From positions 1 through 64,000 of the forward strand of contig URII01000004.1 of assembly GCA_900547825.1 (NCBI GenBank): DNA of 64,000 bases, in the 5' to 3' direction. The notes under the pieces were generated by a model. The model made no database searches, was not told where the DNA came from, and saw only the letters and a program-made list of their open reading frames with translations. Every line of letters starts with the position of its first letter. Within the stretch, counting starts at the first letter, position 1. Origin of the DNA: an uncultured Porphyromonadaceae bacterium (GTDB lineage: Bacteria; Bacteroidota; Bacteroidia; Bacteroidales; Muribaculaceae). A program made the position numbers and the translations under genes. This document shows positions 9,270 to 17,652 of this stretch, piece by piece.

Positions 9270-9295
9270 CCGCCGACAACATAACCCTCAATACT

Positions 9296-9326
9296 GCCGC
9301 CCGGATTCTCAAATTATCCGGGCGGC
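9296..9326 (+). terminator. Hairpin between the secreted protein gene and the glycosyltransferase gene
   Basis: GCCGCCCGGAT pairs perfectly with ATCCGGGCGGC around a 9-base loop. It lies 27 bases after the stop codon. A T run is lacking. Confidence 0.6.
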
Positions 9327-9338
9327 AAACATATATAA

Positions 9339-9370
9339 TTTGGGATAGCCCGGATTTCTTCGTAAATTTG
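9339..9370 (+). promoter_or_regulatory. Promoter of the GT2 glycosyltransferase gene
   Basis: TTTG at 9339-9342 and TAAATTTG at 9363-9370, 20 bases apart; the start codon is at 9388. Confidence 0.85.
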
Positions 9371-9387
9371 CCCTAAACAACAGATAT

Positions 9388-10380
9388 ATGGACACCACCA
9401 CAGAGAAACGCCCCATGGTGAGCGTGGTAATGATCACCTACAATCAGGCCAAGGAGATAGCCACCGCCATAAAAGGCGTGGTGAGACAACGCGCGGATTT
9501 TGACATTGAGCTAATAATATCGGATGACGCATCCACTGACACCACCTATTCCATAGCCGAAGAGTGGCAGCGCCGCTACCCCCACATCATAAAACTTTAC
9601 CGCAATGCCTCCAACATAGGGCTACAGGCCAACTATATCAAGGCTTTCAGCTACTGCCGGGGACGTTACATGGCACTCTGCGACGGCGATGATTACTGGA
9701 TCTGCCGACGCAAGCTCGCCATGCAGGTGGGCTATATGGAACAGCACCCTGAATGTGCGGTGACATTCCACCGTATGATAAATTTCTATGAAAGCGACCG
9801 GACCATGAGCCTGAGCAACGGCGGTCAGTCCGTGCTTACCGACATACGGGATCTGAGCCGCGCCAATTTCATAACCAACGCATCAGTGCTCTACCGCAAG
9901 GATGCTGTGGATCTGACCGGGCTGCCGGCTTGGATCAGGGACATACGGCTGCTCGACTATGCCATGCACATGCTCTATGCCGCCAACGGCACAATACGTT
10001 ATTTCCGACGTCCCATGGGTGTGTACCGCATAAGCGGAGCCGGAGGCACATGGAGCAGGGCCGAACGCTACACCCAGCTCAACATGGCCCTGAAAGTGCG
10101 CGAGCACCTCATGAAACACTTCGCCCACCGGCCCGATATAACCGAAGGACTCCGTAATGCCTCGGTCAACATACTGCTACACATGGCCGTGGCTGCCGAA
10201 GGTGATACCGAGCGGGAGGATTATGTACGAAACCGGTTGAAAAAATATCCAGGCTACTCCGATGACGCGGCCATCGACGCTGCCGTGGCGCGGATTGCCT
10301 CGGCACCCCCGCGCCGGAAACCGTTTCTGTCGCGCCTTCGCGCCGCCATCTCCCGCCTCATCCCCCTACCGCGCCCATAG
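9388..10380 (+). CDS. Family 2 glycosyltransferase
   Basis: A 330-residue GT-A fold enzyme. The N-terminal nucleotide-binding strand SVVMITYNQ (12-20), IISDDASTD (43-51) and the metal-binding DGDDYW (99-104) are standard GT2 motifs. It presumably transfers a sugar from a nucleotide donor onto a surface glycan at the cytoplasmic face of the inner membrane. Acceptor and sugar cannot be read from the sequence. No other glycan genes are adjacent, so it is an isolated transferase with its own promoter. The C-terminal tail is basic and proline-rich (RRKPFLSRLRAAISRLIPLP), possibly a membrane-surface anchor. Confidence 0.9.
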   Translation: MDTTTEKRPMVSVVMITYNQAKEIATAIKGVVRQRADFDIELIISDDASTDTTYSIAEEWQRRYPHIIKLYRNASNIGLQANYIKAFSYCRGRYMALCDGDDYWICRRKLAMQVGYMEQHPECAVTFHRMINFYESDRTMSLSNGGQSVLTDIRDLSRANFITNASVLYRKDAVDLTGLPAWIRDIRLLDYAMHMLYAANGTIRYFRRPMGVYRISGAGGTWSRAERYTQLNMALKVREHLMKHFAHRPDITEGLRNASVNILLHMAVAAEGDTEREDYVRNRLKKYPGYSDDAAIDAAVARIASAPPRRKPFLSRLRAAISRLIPLPRP

Positions 10381-10395
10381 GATTCTATTAAAACG

Positions 10396-10440
10396 GGCGG
10401 TTCCGCGCCACGGCTTATTGCCTGAGGACGCGGAACCGCC
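10396..10440. terminator. Bidirectional hairpin between convergent glycosyltransferase and rpoD genes
   Basis: GGCGGTTCCGCG pairs perfectly with CGCGGAACCGCC. On the plus strand it is followed by TGAATCTTTATATT; on the minus strand it lies just beyond the rpoD stop. Confidence 0.7.
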
Positions 10441-10463
10441 TGAATCTTTATATTATAATGTAG

Positions 10464-11324
10464 TTACTGCCCGAGGTAGGTTTTGAGCAGGCGGCTTTTC
10501 TGGCCTTTCAGGCGACGGATAGCCTTTTCCTTGATCTGACGCACACGCTCGCGCGTAAGATCAAACTTGGCACCGATCTCCTCAAGGGTCATTTCCTGAC
10601 ACCCTATGCCGAAGAACATCTTGAGTATCTCGCGTTCGCGCTCATGAAGCTGACGCAAGGCGCGGTCCACCTCTTTCGACAATGACTCCTGAGTAAGAGT
10701 GCTGTCTGCCATGGGCGAATCATCGTTAGTGAGCACGTCGAGGAGACTGTTGTCCTCACCTTCCACAAAAGGAGCGTCGACGGATATATGCCGCCCCGAC
10801 ACCTTTAGCGAATCGGCTATTTTTTCCACAGGCACATCAAGACGCTCGGCAAGCTCCTCGGGCGACGGGCGACGCTCGTTTTCCTGCTCGAACTTCTGCA
10901 ATGCCTTGGATATTTTATTGAGGGAACCCACCTGGTTGAGAGGCAGGCGCACTATGCGCGACTGTTCGGCCAAAGCCTGAAGAATCGACTGACGGATCCA
11001 CCACACGGCATAGGAAATGAATTTAAATCCGCGCGTCTCGTCAAACTTCTGTGCCGCTTTAATCAAGCCGAGATTGCCTTCGTTGATAAGGTCGGGCAAG
11101 CTGAGTCCCTGATTCTGGTACTGCTTGGCCACCGACACCACGAAGCGTAGGTTGGCACGGGTGAGCTTGTCGAGGGCGCGCTCATCGCCTTCACGAATCT
11201 TTTGCGCGAGCTCCACTTCCTCCTCCACGGAGATCAGATCCTCACGGCCTATTTCCTGAAGATACTTGTCAAGCGAGGCGCTCTCGCGGTTCGTAATTGA
11301 TTTTGTGATTTTAAGTTGTCTCAT
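10464..11324 (-). CDS. rpoD: Primary RNA polymerase sigma factor (Bacteroidetes type)
   Basis: A 286-residue sigma-70 factor that directs RNA polymerase to the TTTG/TAnnTTTG promoters found throughout the window. Region 1.2 is at about 15-50 (YLQEIGREDLISVEEEVELA). Region 2 is at 55-125, with the core-binding DLINEGNLGLIKAAQKFD and the -10-recognition FISYAVWWIRQSI. Region 3 follows, and region 4 (about 220-280) has the helix-turn-helix TLEEIGAKFDLTRERVRQI. It lacks region 1.1, as Bacteroidetes primary sigma factors do, and is much shorter than E. coli RpoD. The start MRQLKITKSI is the standard N-terminus of this family. Monocistronic. Confidence 0.97.
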   Translation of the reverse strand: MRQLKITKSITNRESASLDKYLQEIGREDLISVEEEVELAQKIREGDERALDKLTRANLRFVVSVAKQYQNQGLSLPDLINEGNLGLIKAAQKFDETRGFKFISYAVWWIRQSILQALAEQSRIVRLPLNQVGSLNKISKALQKFEQENERRPSPEELAERLDVPVEKIADSLKVSGRHISVDAPFVEGEDNSLLDVLTNDDSPMADSTLTQESLSKEVDRALRQLHEREREILKMFFGIGCQEMTLEEIGAKFDLTRERVRQIKEKAIRRLKGQKSRLLKTYLGQ

Positions 11325-11504
11325 GCTTGGGGAATAATTACCTGAGATTTAAACGCGCGAATTTAGCCATTATTTCGCACCCGGCCAAACTTTAACCGTT
11401 ATTTCACTTTATTTTACCTTCATATAAAGCTTACAATATAGGGAATGATGGGATTGCGCAGTCAGGAGGATTGTGGGCCAATGGTTAACAGAATGTTAAA
11501 AGCG

Positions 11505-11535
11505 TTTGTATTCTTAAATATATTTTTTATTTTTG
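11505..11535 (+). promoter_or_regulatory. Promoter of the 2-oxoacid oxidoreductase operon
   Basis: TTTG at 11505-11508 and TATTTTTG at 11528-11535, 19 bases apart; the start codon is at 11606, so the leader is about 65 bases. Confidence 0.85.
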
Positions 11536-11605
11536 TGCAATCAATCTGATTTGATCCCATAAACAACAATCTGAATTACCTAACCGCTAAACACAAAATC
11601 TGATT

Positions 11606-11833
11606 ATGGCTAAAGTACATGGCGCTGTAGACATCAACATCGATCGCTGCAAAGGTTGTGACCTGTGCGTGGTCGCTTGTCCGGCCGACGTCCTGCTCCT
11701 CCAGCCCAAGGAGGTCAACGACCGCGGCTATCATTTCGCCTTCGCGGCCCATCCTGAAAAATGCGTGGGTTGCGCCGCATGTGGCGTAGTATGTCCCGAC
11801 GGCTGCATAACTGTCTATCGTGTAGTGGAATGA
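11606..11833 (+). CDS. Ferredoxin-like subunit of 2-oxoacid:acceptor oxidoreductase
   Basis: A 75-residue 2[4Fe-4S] protein. Cys15, 18, 21 and 25 (CKGCDLCVVACP) and Cys53, 56, 59 and 63 (CVGCAACGVVCP) form two cubane-cluster motifs with the usual crossed arrangement. It is the electron-transfer (delta) subunit of the complex encoded by the next three genes and passes electrons from the TPP enzyme to ferredoxin. First gene of the operon; 75 bases separate it from the alpha gene. Confidence 0.93.
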   Translation: MAKVHGAVDINIDRCKGCDLCVVACPADVLLLQPKEVNDRGYHFAFAAHPEKCVGCAACGVVCPDGCITVYRVVE

Positions 11834-11908
11834 CCGTAGACCACGGCTTTCCCGACAAACCATCAAACTAATCAACAATCCACCCCACACACCCTAAAAC
11901 ATTTCCTT

Positions 11909-12997
11909 ATGGAAGAAGTAAAATTGATGAAGGGTAACGAGGCCATCGCCCACGCCGCAGTGCGTTACGGCTGCGACGGCTATTTCGGATATCCCATCAC
12001 CCCTCAAAGCGAAGTACTTGAAACCCTTGAAGAACTCATGCCCTGGGAAACCACCGGTATGGTAGTGCTTCAGGCCGAGAGTGAAGTGGCCGCCATCAAC
12101 ATGGTTTACGGTGGCGCCGCATGCGGCAAAGCCGTGATGACCTCATCGTCATCGCCCGGTGTCAGCCTCAAGCAGGAAGGAATATCATATATCGCCGCAG
12201 GCGAACTGCCCGCCCTTATAGTAAATGTGATGCGCGGCGGCCCCGGCCTCGGTACCATCCAGCCCTCACAGGCCGATTATTTCCAGGCCACCAAAGGCGG
12301 AGGCCACGGCGACTACCACCTTATCGTGCTCTCACCGTCGTCAGTTCAGGAGATGGCCGATTTCGTAGGCTTAGGCTTCGACCTTGCTTTCAAATACCGC
12401 ACTCCCGCCATGATCCTTGCCGACGGTATCGTAGGCCAGATGATGGAGAAAGTGGTTCTTCCCGAACCCCGCAAACGCCGCACTGACGCTGAAATAGCCG
12501 AACAATGCCCCTGGGCTGTAACAGGCCGTCCGAAAACACGCCGCCCCAATGTTATGACCACTCTCGAGCTTGAGAGCGCGGCAATGGAGAAAAACAACGA
12601 ACGCCTTCAGGAAACCTATCGCCGTATAGAAGAAAACGAAGTGCGCTATCAGGAATATTACACCGACGATGCAGAGTATCTCATGGTGGCATTCGGCAGT
12701 ATAGCCCGTATATGCCTCAAAGCCATAGAGGAAGCCCGTGCCCAGGGCCTCAAGATCGGGCTCATTCGCCCCATCACCCTCTGGCCGTTCCCGACCAAAG
12801 CCATAGCTGACCTGTCGAAGCGGGTAAAAGGCATCCTGACGGTGGAACTCAACGCCGGACAGATGATAGAGGACGTGAAACTCGCCGTAAACGGCCGGGT
12901 GCCCGTGTACCACTACGGACGCATGGGCGGTATCGTGCTCAACCCTGCCGAAATTCTCGAGGCTTTCAAACGCGATTTCCCCGAAGCCGGGAAATGA
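11909..12997 (+). CDS. vorB: 2-oxoacid:ferredoxin oxidoreductase, alpha subunit (VorB/KorA type)
   Basis: A 362-residue subunit with the pyruvate-ferredoxin oxidoreductase pyrimidine-binding domain (GNEAIAHAAVRYGCDGYFGY, ITPQSEVLE) at residues 9-170 and the PFOR domain II (EYLMVAFGSIARICLKAIEE ... IGLIRPITLWPFP) at about 250-350. It oxidatively decarboxylates a 2-oxoacid to acyl-CoA together with the beta subunit. Bacteroides homologues are annotated as 3-methyl-2-oxobutanoate (VorB) or 2-oxoglutarate (KorA) enzymes; sequence alone does not settle the substrate. In anaerobes such enzymes work both in amino-acid oxidation and, in reverse, in branched-chain or 2-oxoglutarate synthesis. Confidence 0.9.
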   Translation: MEEVKLMKGNEAIAHAAVRYGCDGYFGYPITPQSEVLETLEELMPWETTGMVVLQAESEVAAINMVYGGAACGKAVMTSSSSPGVSLKQEGISYIAAGELPALIVNVMRGGPGLGTIQPSQADYFQATKGGGHGDYHLIVLSPSSVQEMADFVGLGFDLAFKYRTPAMILADGIVGQMMEKVVLPEPRKRRTDAEIAEQCPWAVTGRPKTRRPNVMTTLELESAAMEKNNERLQETYRRIEENEVRYQEYYTDDAEYLMVAFGSIARICLKAIEEARAQGLKIGLIRPITLWPFPTKAIADLSKRVKGILTVELNAGQMIEDVKLAVNGRVPVYHYGRMGGIVLNPAEILEAFKRDFPEAGK

Positions 12998-13062
12998 CAA
13001 CGCGCCACATGGCCTGAACTTTATTCCTAAAACTCATCCCAACATCTATCGCACAGTTAGTT

Positions 13063-13830
13063 ATGACTATCGAAGATATCAAAAAACCTGAAAACATCGT
13101 CTACAAGCGCCCCGAGCTGCTTAACGACAATACCATGCACTACTGCCCCGGGTGCTCCCACGGAGTAGTCCACAAACTCGTGGCGGAAGTGATCGAGGAA
13201 CTTGGCCTCGAAGAGAAGACCATAGGTGTGGCCCCGGTAGGCTGCGCCGTGTTTGCCTACAATTATATTGATGTGGACTGGATCGAAGCAGCCCACGGAC
13301 GCGCTCCCGCCATTGCATCGGCAGTGAAGCGCCTTATGCCCGACCGCATGGTGTTCACCTATCAGGGCGACGGCGACTTCGCCGCAATAGGCACTTGCGA
13401 ATCAATCCATGCCGCCAACCGAGGCGAAAACATCGTGATAATATTCATCAACAACGGTATATACGGCATGACCGGTGGCCAGATGGCTCCCACCACCCTT
13501 GAAGGAATGAAAACCGCCACCACCCCTTACGGACGCCGCGTGGATCTCAACGGTTATCCCCTGAAAATAAGCAACCTGCTCTGCGAACTCGACGGCACAT
13601 GCTACGTTACACGCCAGAGTGTGCACACCGCAGGCGCCGTGCGCAAAACCAAGAACGCGCTCAAAAAAGCATTCCAGAATGCCATGAACGGCTGCGGCAC
13701 CTCCGTGGTGGAAGTTGTGGCAACCTGCAACTCGGGATGGAAAATGTCGCCCGACAAATCCAACAAATGGATGGAGGAGCACATGTTTGCCAAATATCCC
13801 ATGGGTGATCTCAAAAACACCGTCAAGTAA
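13063..13830 (+). CDS. 2-oxoacid:ferredoxin oxidoreductase, beta (TPP-binding) subunit
   Basis: A 255-residue catalytic subunit. HYCPGCSHG near residues 26-34 and the thiamine pyrophosphate motif GDGDFAAIGTCESIHAANR, ending about 30 residues later in INNGIYGMTGGQ, are diagnostic. Additional Cys residues (near CNSGW) probably help bind the cluster of the complex. It partners with the alpha subunit upstream and the gamma subunit 23 bases downstream. Length and motif order agree with VorA/KorB of Bacteroides. Confidence 0.93.
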   Translation: MTIEDIKKPENIVYKRPELLNDNTMHYCPGCSHGVVHKLVAEVIEELGLEEKTIGVAPVGCAVFAYNYIDVDWIEAAHGRAPAIASAVKRLMPDRMVFTYQGDGDFAAIGTCESIHAANRGENIVIIFINNGIYGMTGGQMAPTTLEGMKTATTPYGRRVDLNGYPLKISNLLCELDGTCYVTRQSVHTAGAVRKTKNALKKAFQNAMNGCGTSVVEVVATCNSGWKMSPDKSNKWMEEHMFAKYPMGDLKNTVK

Positions 13831-13853
13831 TCTTAAATTATCCAACTACCGAC

Positions 13854-14396
13854 ATGAAACAAGAAATCATAATAGCCGGATTCGGCGGTCAGGGCGTGCT
13901 TTCCATGGGAAAAATACTCGCCTATGCCGGCCTGATGGACAACCTTGAAGTCACCTGGATGCCCGCTTACGGCCCGGAACAGCGCGGCGGAACGGCCAAC
14001 GTGACCGTGATCCTCAGCGACGAACCCATTTCATCGCCTGTGCTCGACACCTACGACGCTGCCGTTATCCTCAACCAGCAGAGTCTTGATAAATTCGAAT
14101 CGAAAGTGAAACCCGGCGGAGTCCTCATCTACGACCCCTACGGTATCCACCACCGCCCCACCCGCACCGACATACGCTGCTATGCCGTAAACGCTATGGA
14201 TGTGGCTCTTGAGATGAACAACACCAAGACTTACAACATGATCCTGCTCGGATGCCTGCTGAAAGTAATTCCCGTGGTGCCCATTGACGCTGTGCTCAAA
14301 GGCCTCCAGAAAACCCTTCCCGAACGTCACCACCACCTCATTCCGCTCAACCGCGACGCCATCATGCGCGGCATGGAGCTGATAAAAGAGGACTGA
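13854..14396 (+). CDS. 2-oxoacid:ferredoxin oxidoreductase, gamma subunit
   Basis: A 180-residue protein of the PFOR gamma / VorC-KorC family. The opening IIIAGFGGQGVLSMGKILAY and TWMPAYGPEQRGGTANVTV are the family hallmarks. It binds the CoA-proximal side of the complex with alpha and beta. Last gene of the four-gene operon; a perfect hairpin with T-rich tail follows 23 bases after the stop. Confidence 0.93.
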   Translation: MKQEIIIAGFGGQGVLSMGKILAYAGLMDNLEVTWMPAYGPEQRGGTANVTVILSDEPISSPVLDTYDAAVILNQQSLDKFESKVKPGGVLIYDPYGIHHRPTRTDIRCYAVNAMDVALEMNNTKTYNMILLGCLLKVIPVVPIDAVLKGLQKTLPERHHHLIPLNRDAIMRGMELIKED

Positions 14397-14419
14397 CCGT
14401 AAAATATCGGACCAAAAAC

Positions 14420-14452
14420 GGAGCGGGCCTAAACCCGCTCCATTCTTTTGTT
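14420..14452 (+). terminator. Rho-independent terminator of the oxidoreductase operon
   Basis: GGAGCGGG pairs with CCCGCTCC around a 6-base loop, followed by ATTCTTTTGTTT. Confidence 0.85.
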
Positions 14453-14500
14453 TAATAAGCGTTTGCAAACCGCACGCTAAAAAAATATTCACAGCTGCCT

Positions 14501-17134
14501 ATGGCTAAAAAAGTGGTTGAGACCCCGTTGATGAAGCAATATTTCGAGATGAAAGCCAAACATCCCGACGCCATATTGCTTTTCAGGGTAGGAGATTTTT
14601 ACGAGACTTTCTCCGACGACGCCATCGCATCGTCGGAGATTCTTGGTATAACGCTGACACGCCGTGCCAACGGATCGGCACAGCATGTGGAGCTCGCAGG
14701 CTTTCCACACCATGCCCTCGACACATATCTGCCTAAATTGGTAAGGGCCGGCAAACGTGTGGCGATATGTGAACAGCTCGAGGATCCCAAACTCACAAAA
14801 AAACTTGTGAAACGCGGCATCATAGAGCTGGTGACTCCGGGCGTGGCCATAAACGACAACATACTTGACCACAGACAGAACAACTTCCTCGCGGCCCTGC
14901 ACTTCACAAAGGACCGCACGGGGATCAGCTTCCTTGACATATCCACCGGCGAATTCATAGCTGCCGAGGGCAACGACGACTATGTGGAGAAACTGCTCAC
15001 ACGTTTCGCCCCCAAGGAGGTGCTCGTGGAGCGCGGCAAACGGGGCGCTCTCGAAACCCGTATGCCGGGACGCTTTCTCGTGTCGGAACTCGACGACTGG
15101 ATATTCACATCCACCGCCGCTATGGACAGGCTCCTGAAGCAATTCGAGACCGGGTCGCTTAAAGGGTTCGGCATCCACAAAATGGAACTTGCCGTTATAG
15201 CAGCAGGAGCCGTACTCCATTATCTCGACATAACGAGCCACACCAGCATAGGGCACATCACATCGCTGTCGCGCATTGACGAGAATACCTATGTACGGCT
15301 CGACAATTTCACCATCCGCAACCTCGAGCTTGTCAGCGCCATGGGCGAGGAGGGGCACAGCCTTCTGGATGTGATTGACCGCACAGTGACCCCGATGGGC
15401 GCCCGGATGCTGCGCAGATGGATACTGTTTCCGCTTATCGATGTGACCGCCATAAACCGGCGCCTTGATGTGGTGCAATACTTTTTCCGCGATCCCGACG
15501 AGCGTGAGGCCGTCACCTCAGCCCTCCAGCAGGTAGGTGACCTTGAACGCCTGCTCGGCAAGGTGGCCACAGGGCGCATCTCGCCGCGGGAGGTAGGGCA
15601 ACTCCGTAATTCGATGGAAGCGCTCGTGCCGGTAAAGCAGATGTGCGGCAGCGCCGATGAGCCGGCACTCCGCGCGTTGGCCGACCAGATCAACACGTGC
15701 GATTCGCTGCGGAACCGTCTTGCCGCCGAAATCGTCGATGATCCCCCCGGAGCACTCGGCCGTGGGCATGTGATACGCGAAGGAGTGGATCCGGAGCTTG
15801 ACGAACTGCGCTCCATAGCTTCTTCCGGAAAAGACTACCTGCTGAAAATCCAGGCCCGCGAAAGCGAGGCCACAGGCATATCGTCGCTCAAAGTAGGATT
15901 CAACAACGTGTTCGGGTATTATATAGAGGTGACCAACACCCACCGCGACAAAGTGCCCTCCGACTGGATACGCAAGCAGACTCTTGTCAACGCCGAGCGC
16001 TACATAACCCCCGAGCTGAAAGAATACGAGGAGAAAATACTCGGCGCTCAGGACAAGATCGACACGATAGAAGCCCGGCTGTTCAACTCGCTCATATCGG
16101 ATATAGCACAATTCATACCCACAATGCAGCTTGACGCATCGATGGTGGCGCGAATAGATGTATTGGCCTCATTCACCACCGCAGCCATCGAGAACCGCTA
16201 CAACCGCCCGATAGTGGACGACTCACTGTCCATCGACATTGTCGAAGGGCGCCATCCGGTAATCGAAAAGCAGCTGCCTCCCGGCGAAAGCTATATAGCC
16301 AGCACCGTAAGGCTCGACAATGACCATACACAGGTTATGATGATAACCGGCCCTAACATGTCGGGTAAATCGGCACTCCTGCGCCTCACGGCCCTCAACA
16401 CACTCATGGCGCAGATAGGCTGTTTCGTAGCCGCCGATTCGGCGCGGATAGGTGTGGTCGACAAGATATTCACCCGTGTGGGGGCAAGCGACAACATATC
16501 GCTCGGCGAATCCACATTCATGGTAGAGATGATTGAAGCCGCCTCGATCCTCAACAACATGTCACGCCGCTCGCTTATCCTGTTCGACGAGCTGGGCCGC
16601 GGCACATCCACATTCGACGGCATTTCCATAGCCTGGGCCATCGTGGAGCATATCCACAACCACGGCGAGTCACATCCCAAGACCCTGTTTGCCACCCACT
16701 ACCACGAACTTAACGAAATGGAAGGGCTGCTCGAGCGGATCGTAAACTACAATATCGCCGTGCGCGAGATCGACGGCAAGGTGGTGTTTCTGCGCAAACT
16801 TGAAAAAGGTGGTTCAGAACACAGTTTCGGCATACATGTGGCCAAACTCGCCGGAATGCCCCGCTCCATAGTGCGGCGCGCCGATGAGGTGCTGAAACGC
16901 TTGGAGGCAAACAGCGCGGGCGATGCGCTCACCCAACGTGAGAATGTGCGGCGCACCTTGGCCGACTCCAACCGACCGGCCGAAGCGGGCGTACAGCTGT
17001 CGTTTTTCCAGCTCGACGACCCTGTGCTCGAAGATGTGCGCGACCAGATTCTTGGCATTGACATCAACAACCTCTCCCCTCTTGAGGCCCTCAACCGGCT
17101 CGCCCAGATAAAAGAAATAATCACCGGAAAATAA
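14501..17134 (+). CDS. mutS: DNA mismatch repair protein MutS
   Basis: An 877-residue mismatch-recognition ATPase. Domain I carries the mismatch-wedging F-x-E motif in GDFYETF (Phe33, Glu35), which places it with MutS1. Connector, lever and clamp domains fill about 130-560. The ATPase has Walker A GPNMSGKS (about 616-623), Walker B LILFDELGRGTSTFDG (about 690-705) and the dimer-contact FATHYHEL (about 730). The C-terminal tail ends with LSPLEALNRLAQIKEII, the usual MutS terminal helix. Length is typical for Bacteroides. The ATG at 14501 gives the standard N-terminus ending in TPLMKQY. The gene is followed by two hairpins. Confidence 0.98.
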   Translation: MAKKVVETPLMKQYFEMKAKHPDAILLFRVGDFYETFSDDAIASSEILGITLTRRANGSAQHVELAGFPHHALDTYLPKLVRAGKRVAICEQLEDPKLTKKLVKRGIIELVTPGVAINDNILDHRQNNFLAALHFTKDRTGISFLDISTGEFIAAEGNDDYVEKLLTRFAPKEVLVERGKRGALETRMPGRFLVSELDDWIFTSTAAMDRLLKQFETGSLKGFGIHKMELAVIAAGAVLHYLDITSHTSIGHITSLSRIDENTYVRLDNFTIRNLELVSAMGEEGHSLLDVIDRTVTPMGARMLRRWILFPLIDVTAINRRLDVVQYFFRDPDEREAVTSALQQVGDLERLLGKVATGRISPREVGQLRNSMEALVPVKQMCGSADEPALRALADQINTCDSLRNRLAAEIVDDPPGALGRGHVIREGVDPELDELRSIASSGKDYLLKIQARESEATGISSLKVGFNNVFGYYIEVTNTHRDKVPSDWIRKQTLVNAERYITPELKEYEEKILGAQDKIDTIEARLFNSLISDIAQFIPTMQLDASMVARIDVLASFTTAAIENRYNRPIVDDSLSIDIVEGRHPVIEKQLPPGESYIASTVRLDNDHTQVMMITGPNMSGKSALLRLTALNTLMAQIGCFVAADSARIGVVDKIFTRVGASDNISLGESTFMVEMIEAASILNNMSRRSLILFDELGRGTSTFDGISIAWAIVEHIHNHGESHPKTLFATHYHELNEMEGLLERIVNYNIAVREIDGKVVFLRKLEKGGSEHSFGIHVAKLAGMPRSIVRRADEVLKRLEANSAGDALTQRENVRRTLADSNRPAEAGVQLSFFQLDDPVLEDVRDQILGIDINNLSPLEALNRLAQIKEIITGK

Positions 17135-17138
17135 ATTT

Positions 17139-17172
17139 CCACCACAGAAACTACCAACAGTCTCTGTGGTGG
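17139..17172 (+). terminator. First hairpin after mutS
   Basis: CCACCACAGA pairs perfectly with TCTGTGGTGG around a 14-base loop, starting 5 bases after the mutS stop. Confidence 0.65.
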
Positions 17173-17185
17173 TATAAAACGAAAA

Positions 17186-17234
17186 AGCTGCCACATGCGG
17201 AACTATCATCCGTCAATGTGGTAGCTATTTCTCT
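17186..17234 (+). terminator. Second hairpin after mutS
   Basis: AGCTGCCACAT (17186-17196) pairs with ATGTGGTAGCT (17216-17226) with one mismatch, followed by ATTTCTCTT. With the first hairpin it forms a tandem terminator; it may also act on the convergent lipoprotein gene. Confidence 0.6.
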
Positions 17235-17268
17235 TCGTTAGAAGCGGTTGCTTTCTATCGAACCCTGA

Positions 17269-17469
17269 TTATTTTACAGAGTCAGCGGGAGCGGCAACAG
17301 AGTCAGCGGGAGCGACAACAGAGTCAACAACTTCCTCAACTACTGTCTCAACAACAGTTGCTGAATCAAGAGCAGCTGAATCAGCAGCCTCAGCTTTCTT
17401 GTCAGAGCTGCCACATGAGAAAAGAGATGCGCTGAAAGCAACAGCGAGCAGTAAAACTAACTTTTTCAT
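17269..17469 (-). CDS. Small Ala/Val/Asp-repeat lipoprotein
   Basis: A 66-residue protein: a lipoprotein signal peptide (MKKLVLLLAVAFSASLFSC, with Cys19 as lipidation site) followed by an acidic tail of repeated DS(A/V)...APADSV units. It is expected in the cell envelope; no function is recognisable. An in-frame upstream Met at 17520 is rejected as start because the promoter -7 element lies at 17523-17530, so the transcript would begin at about that codon; MKKLVLLL at 17469 fits both promoter and signal peptide. The repeats at DNA level are 21 bases long and in frame. Confidence 0.8.
   Translation of the reverse strand: MKKLVLLLAVAFSASLFSCGSSDKKAEAADSAALDSATVVETVVEEVVDSVVAPADSVAAPADSVK
17277..17326. 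repeat. 21-bp tandem repeat inside the small lipoprotein gene
   Basis: Two near-identical 21-base units (starting at 17277 and 17298, differing at one position) and a partial third. Each unit encodes seven residues of the DSVAAPA type, so copy changes would keep the frame. Confidence 0.8.
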
Positions 17470-17522
17470 TTTCGATAAGTAATTAAATAATAAAACAATT
17501 TTGTTTAGCTTCAAAAACACCG

Positions 17523-17553
17523 CAAAGGTAATACAAAAAACTAACCCGCCAAA
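17523..17553 (-). promoter_or_regulatory. Promoter of the small lipoprotein gene
   Basis: On the minus strand TTTG (17553-17550) and TACCTTTG (17530-17523) are 19 bases apart: a full consensus promoter. Confidence 0.85.
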
Positions 17554-17652
17554 CTTTTTTTAGGATTTTTTTTGTGGCCCAATATGAACTGATAAAATAA
17601 TCTTAAATTTTGTAGATTTTTTGCTCACCCTTTAACGTTTCGTGCAATATTT

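Noticed and set aside
14489..15478. A 329-codon frame on the strand opposite mutS
   Set aside because: It lies entirely opposite a conserved coding region, has a composition typical of antisense frames (His/Gly/Val rich) and no recognisable domain.
17277..17326. Short direct repeats considered as a CRISPR array
   Set aside because: Units are contiguous 21-mers without spacers and encode a protein repeat.
17470..17520. Upstream start of the small lipoprotein at 17520
   Set aside because: The promoter -7 element at 17523-17530 places the transcription start at or after this codon, and the extension would spoil the lipoprotein signal peptide.
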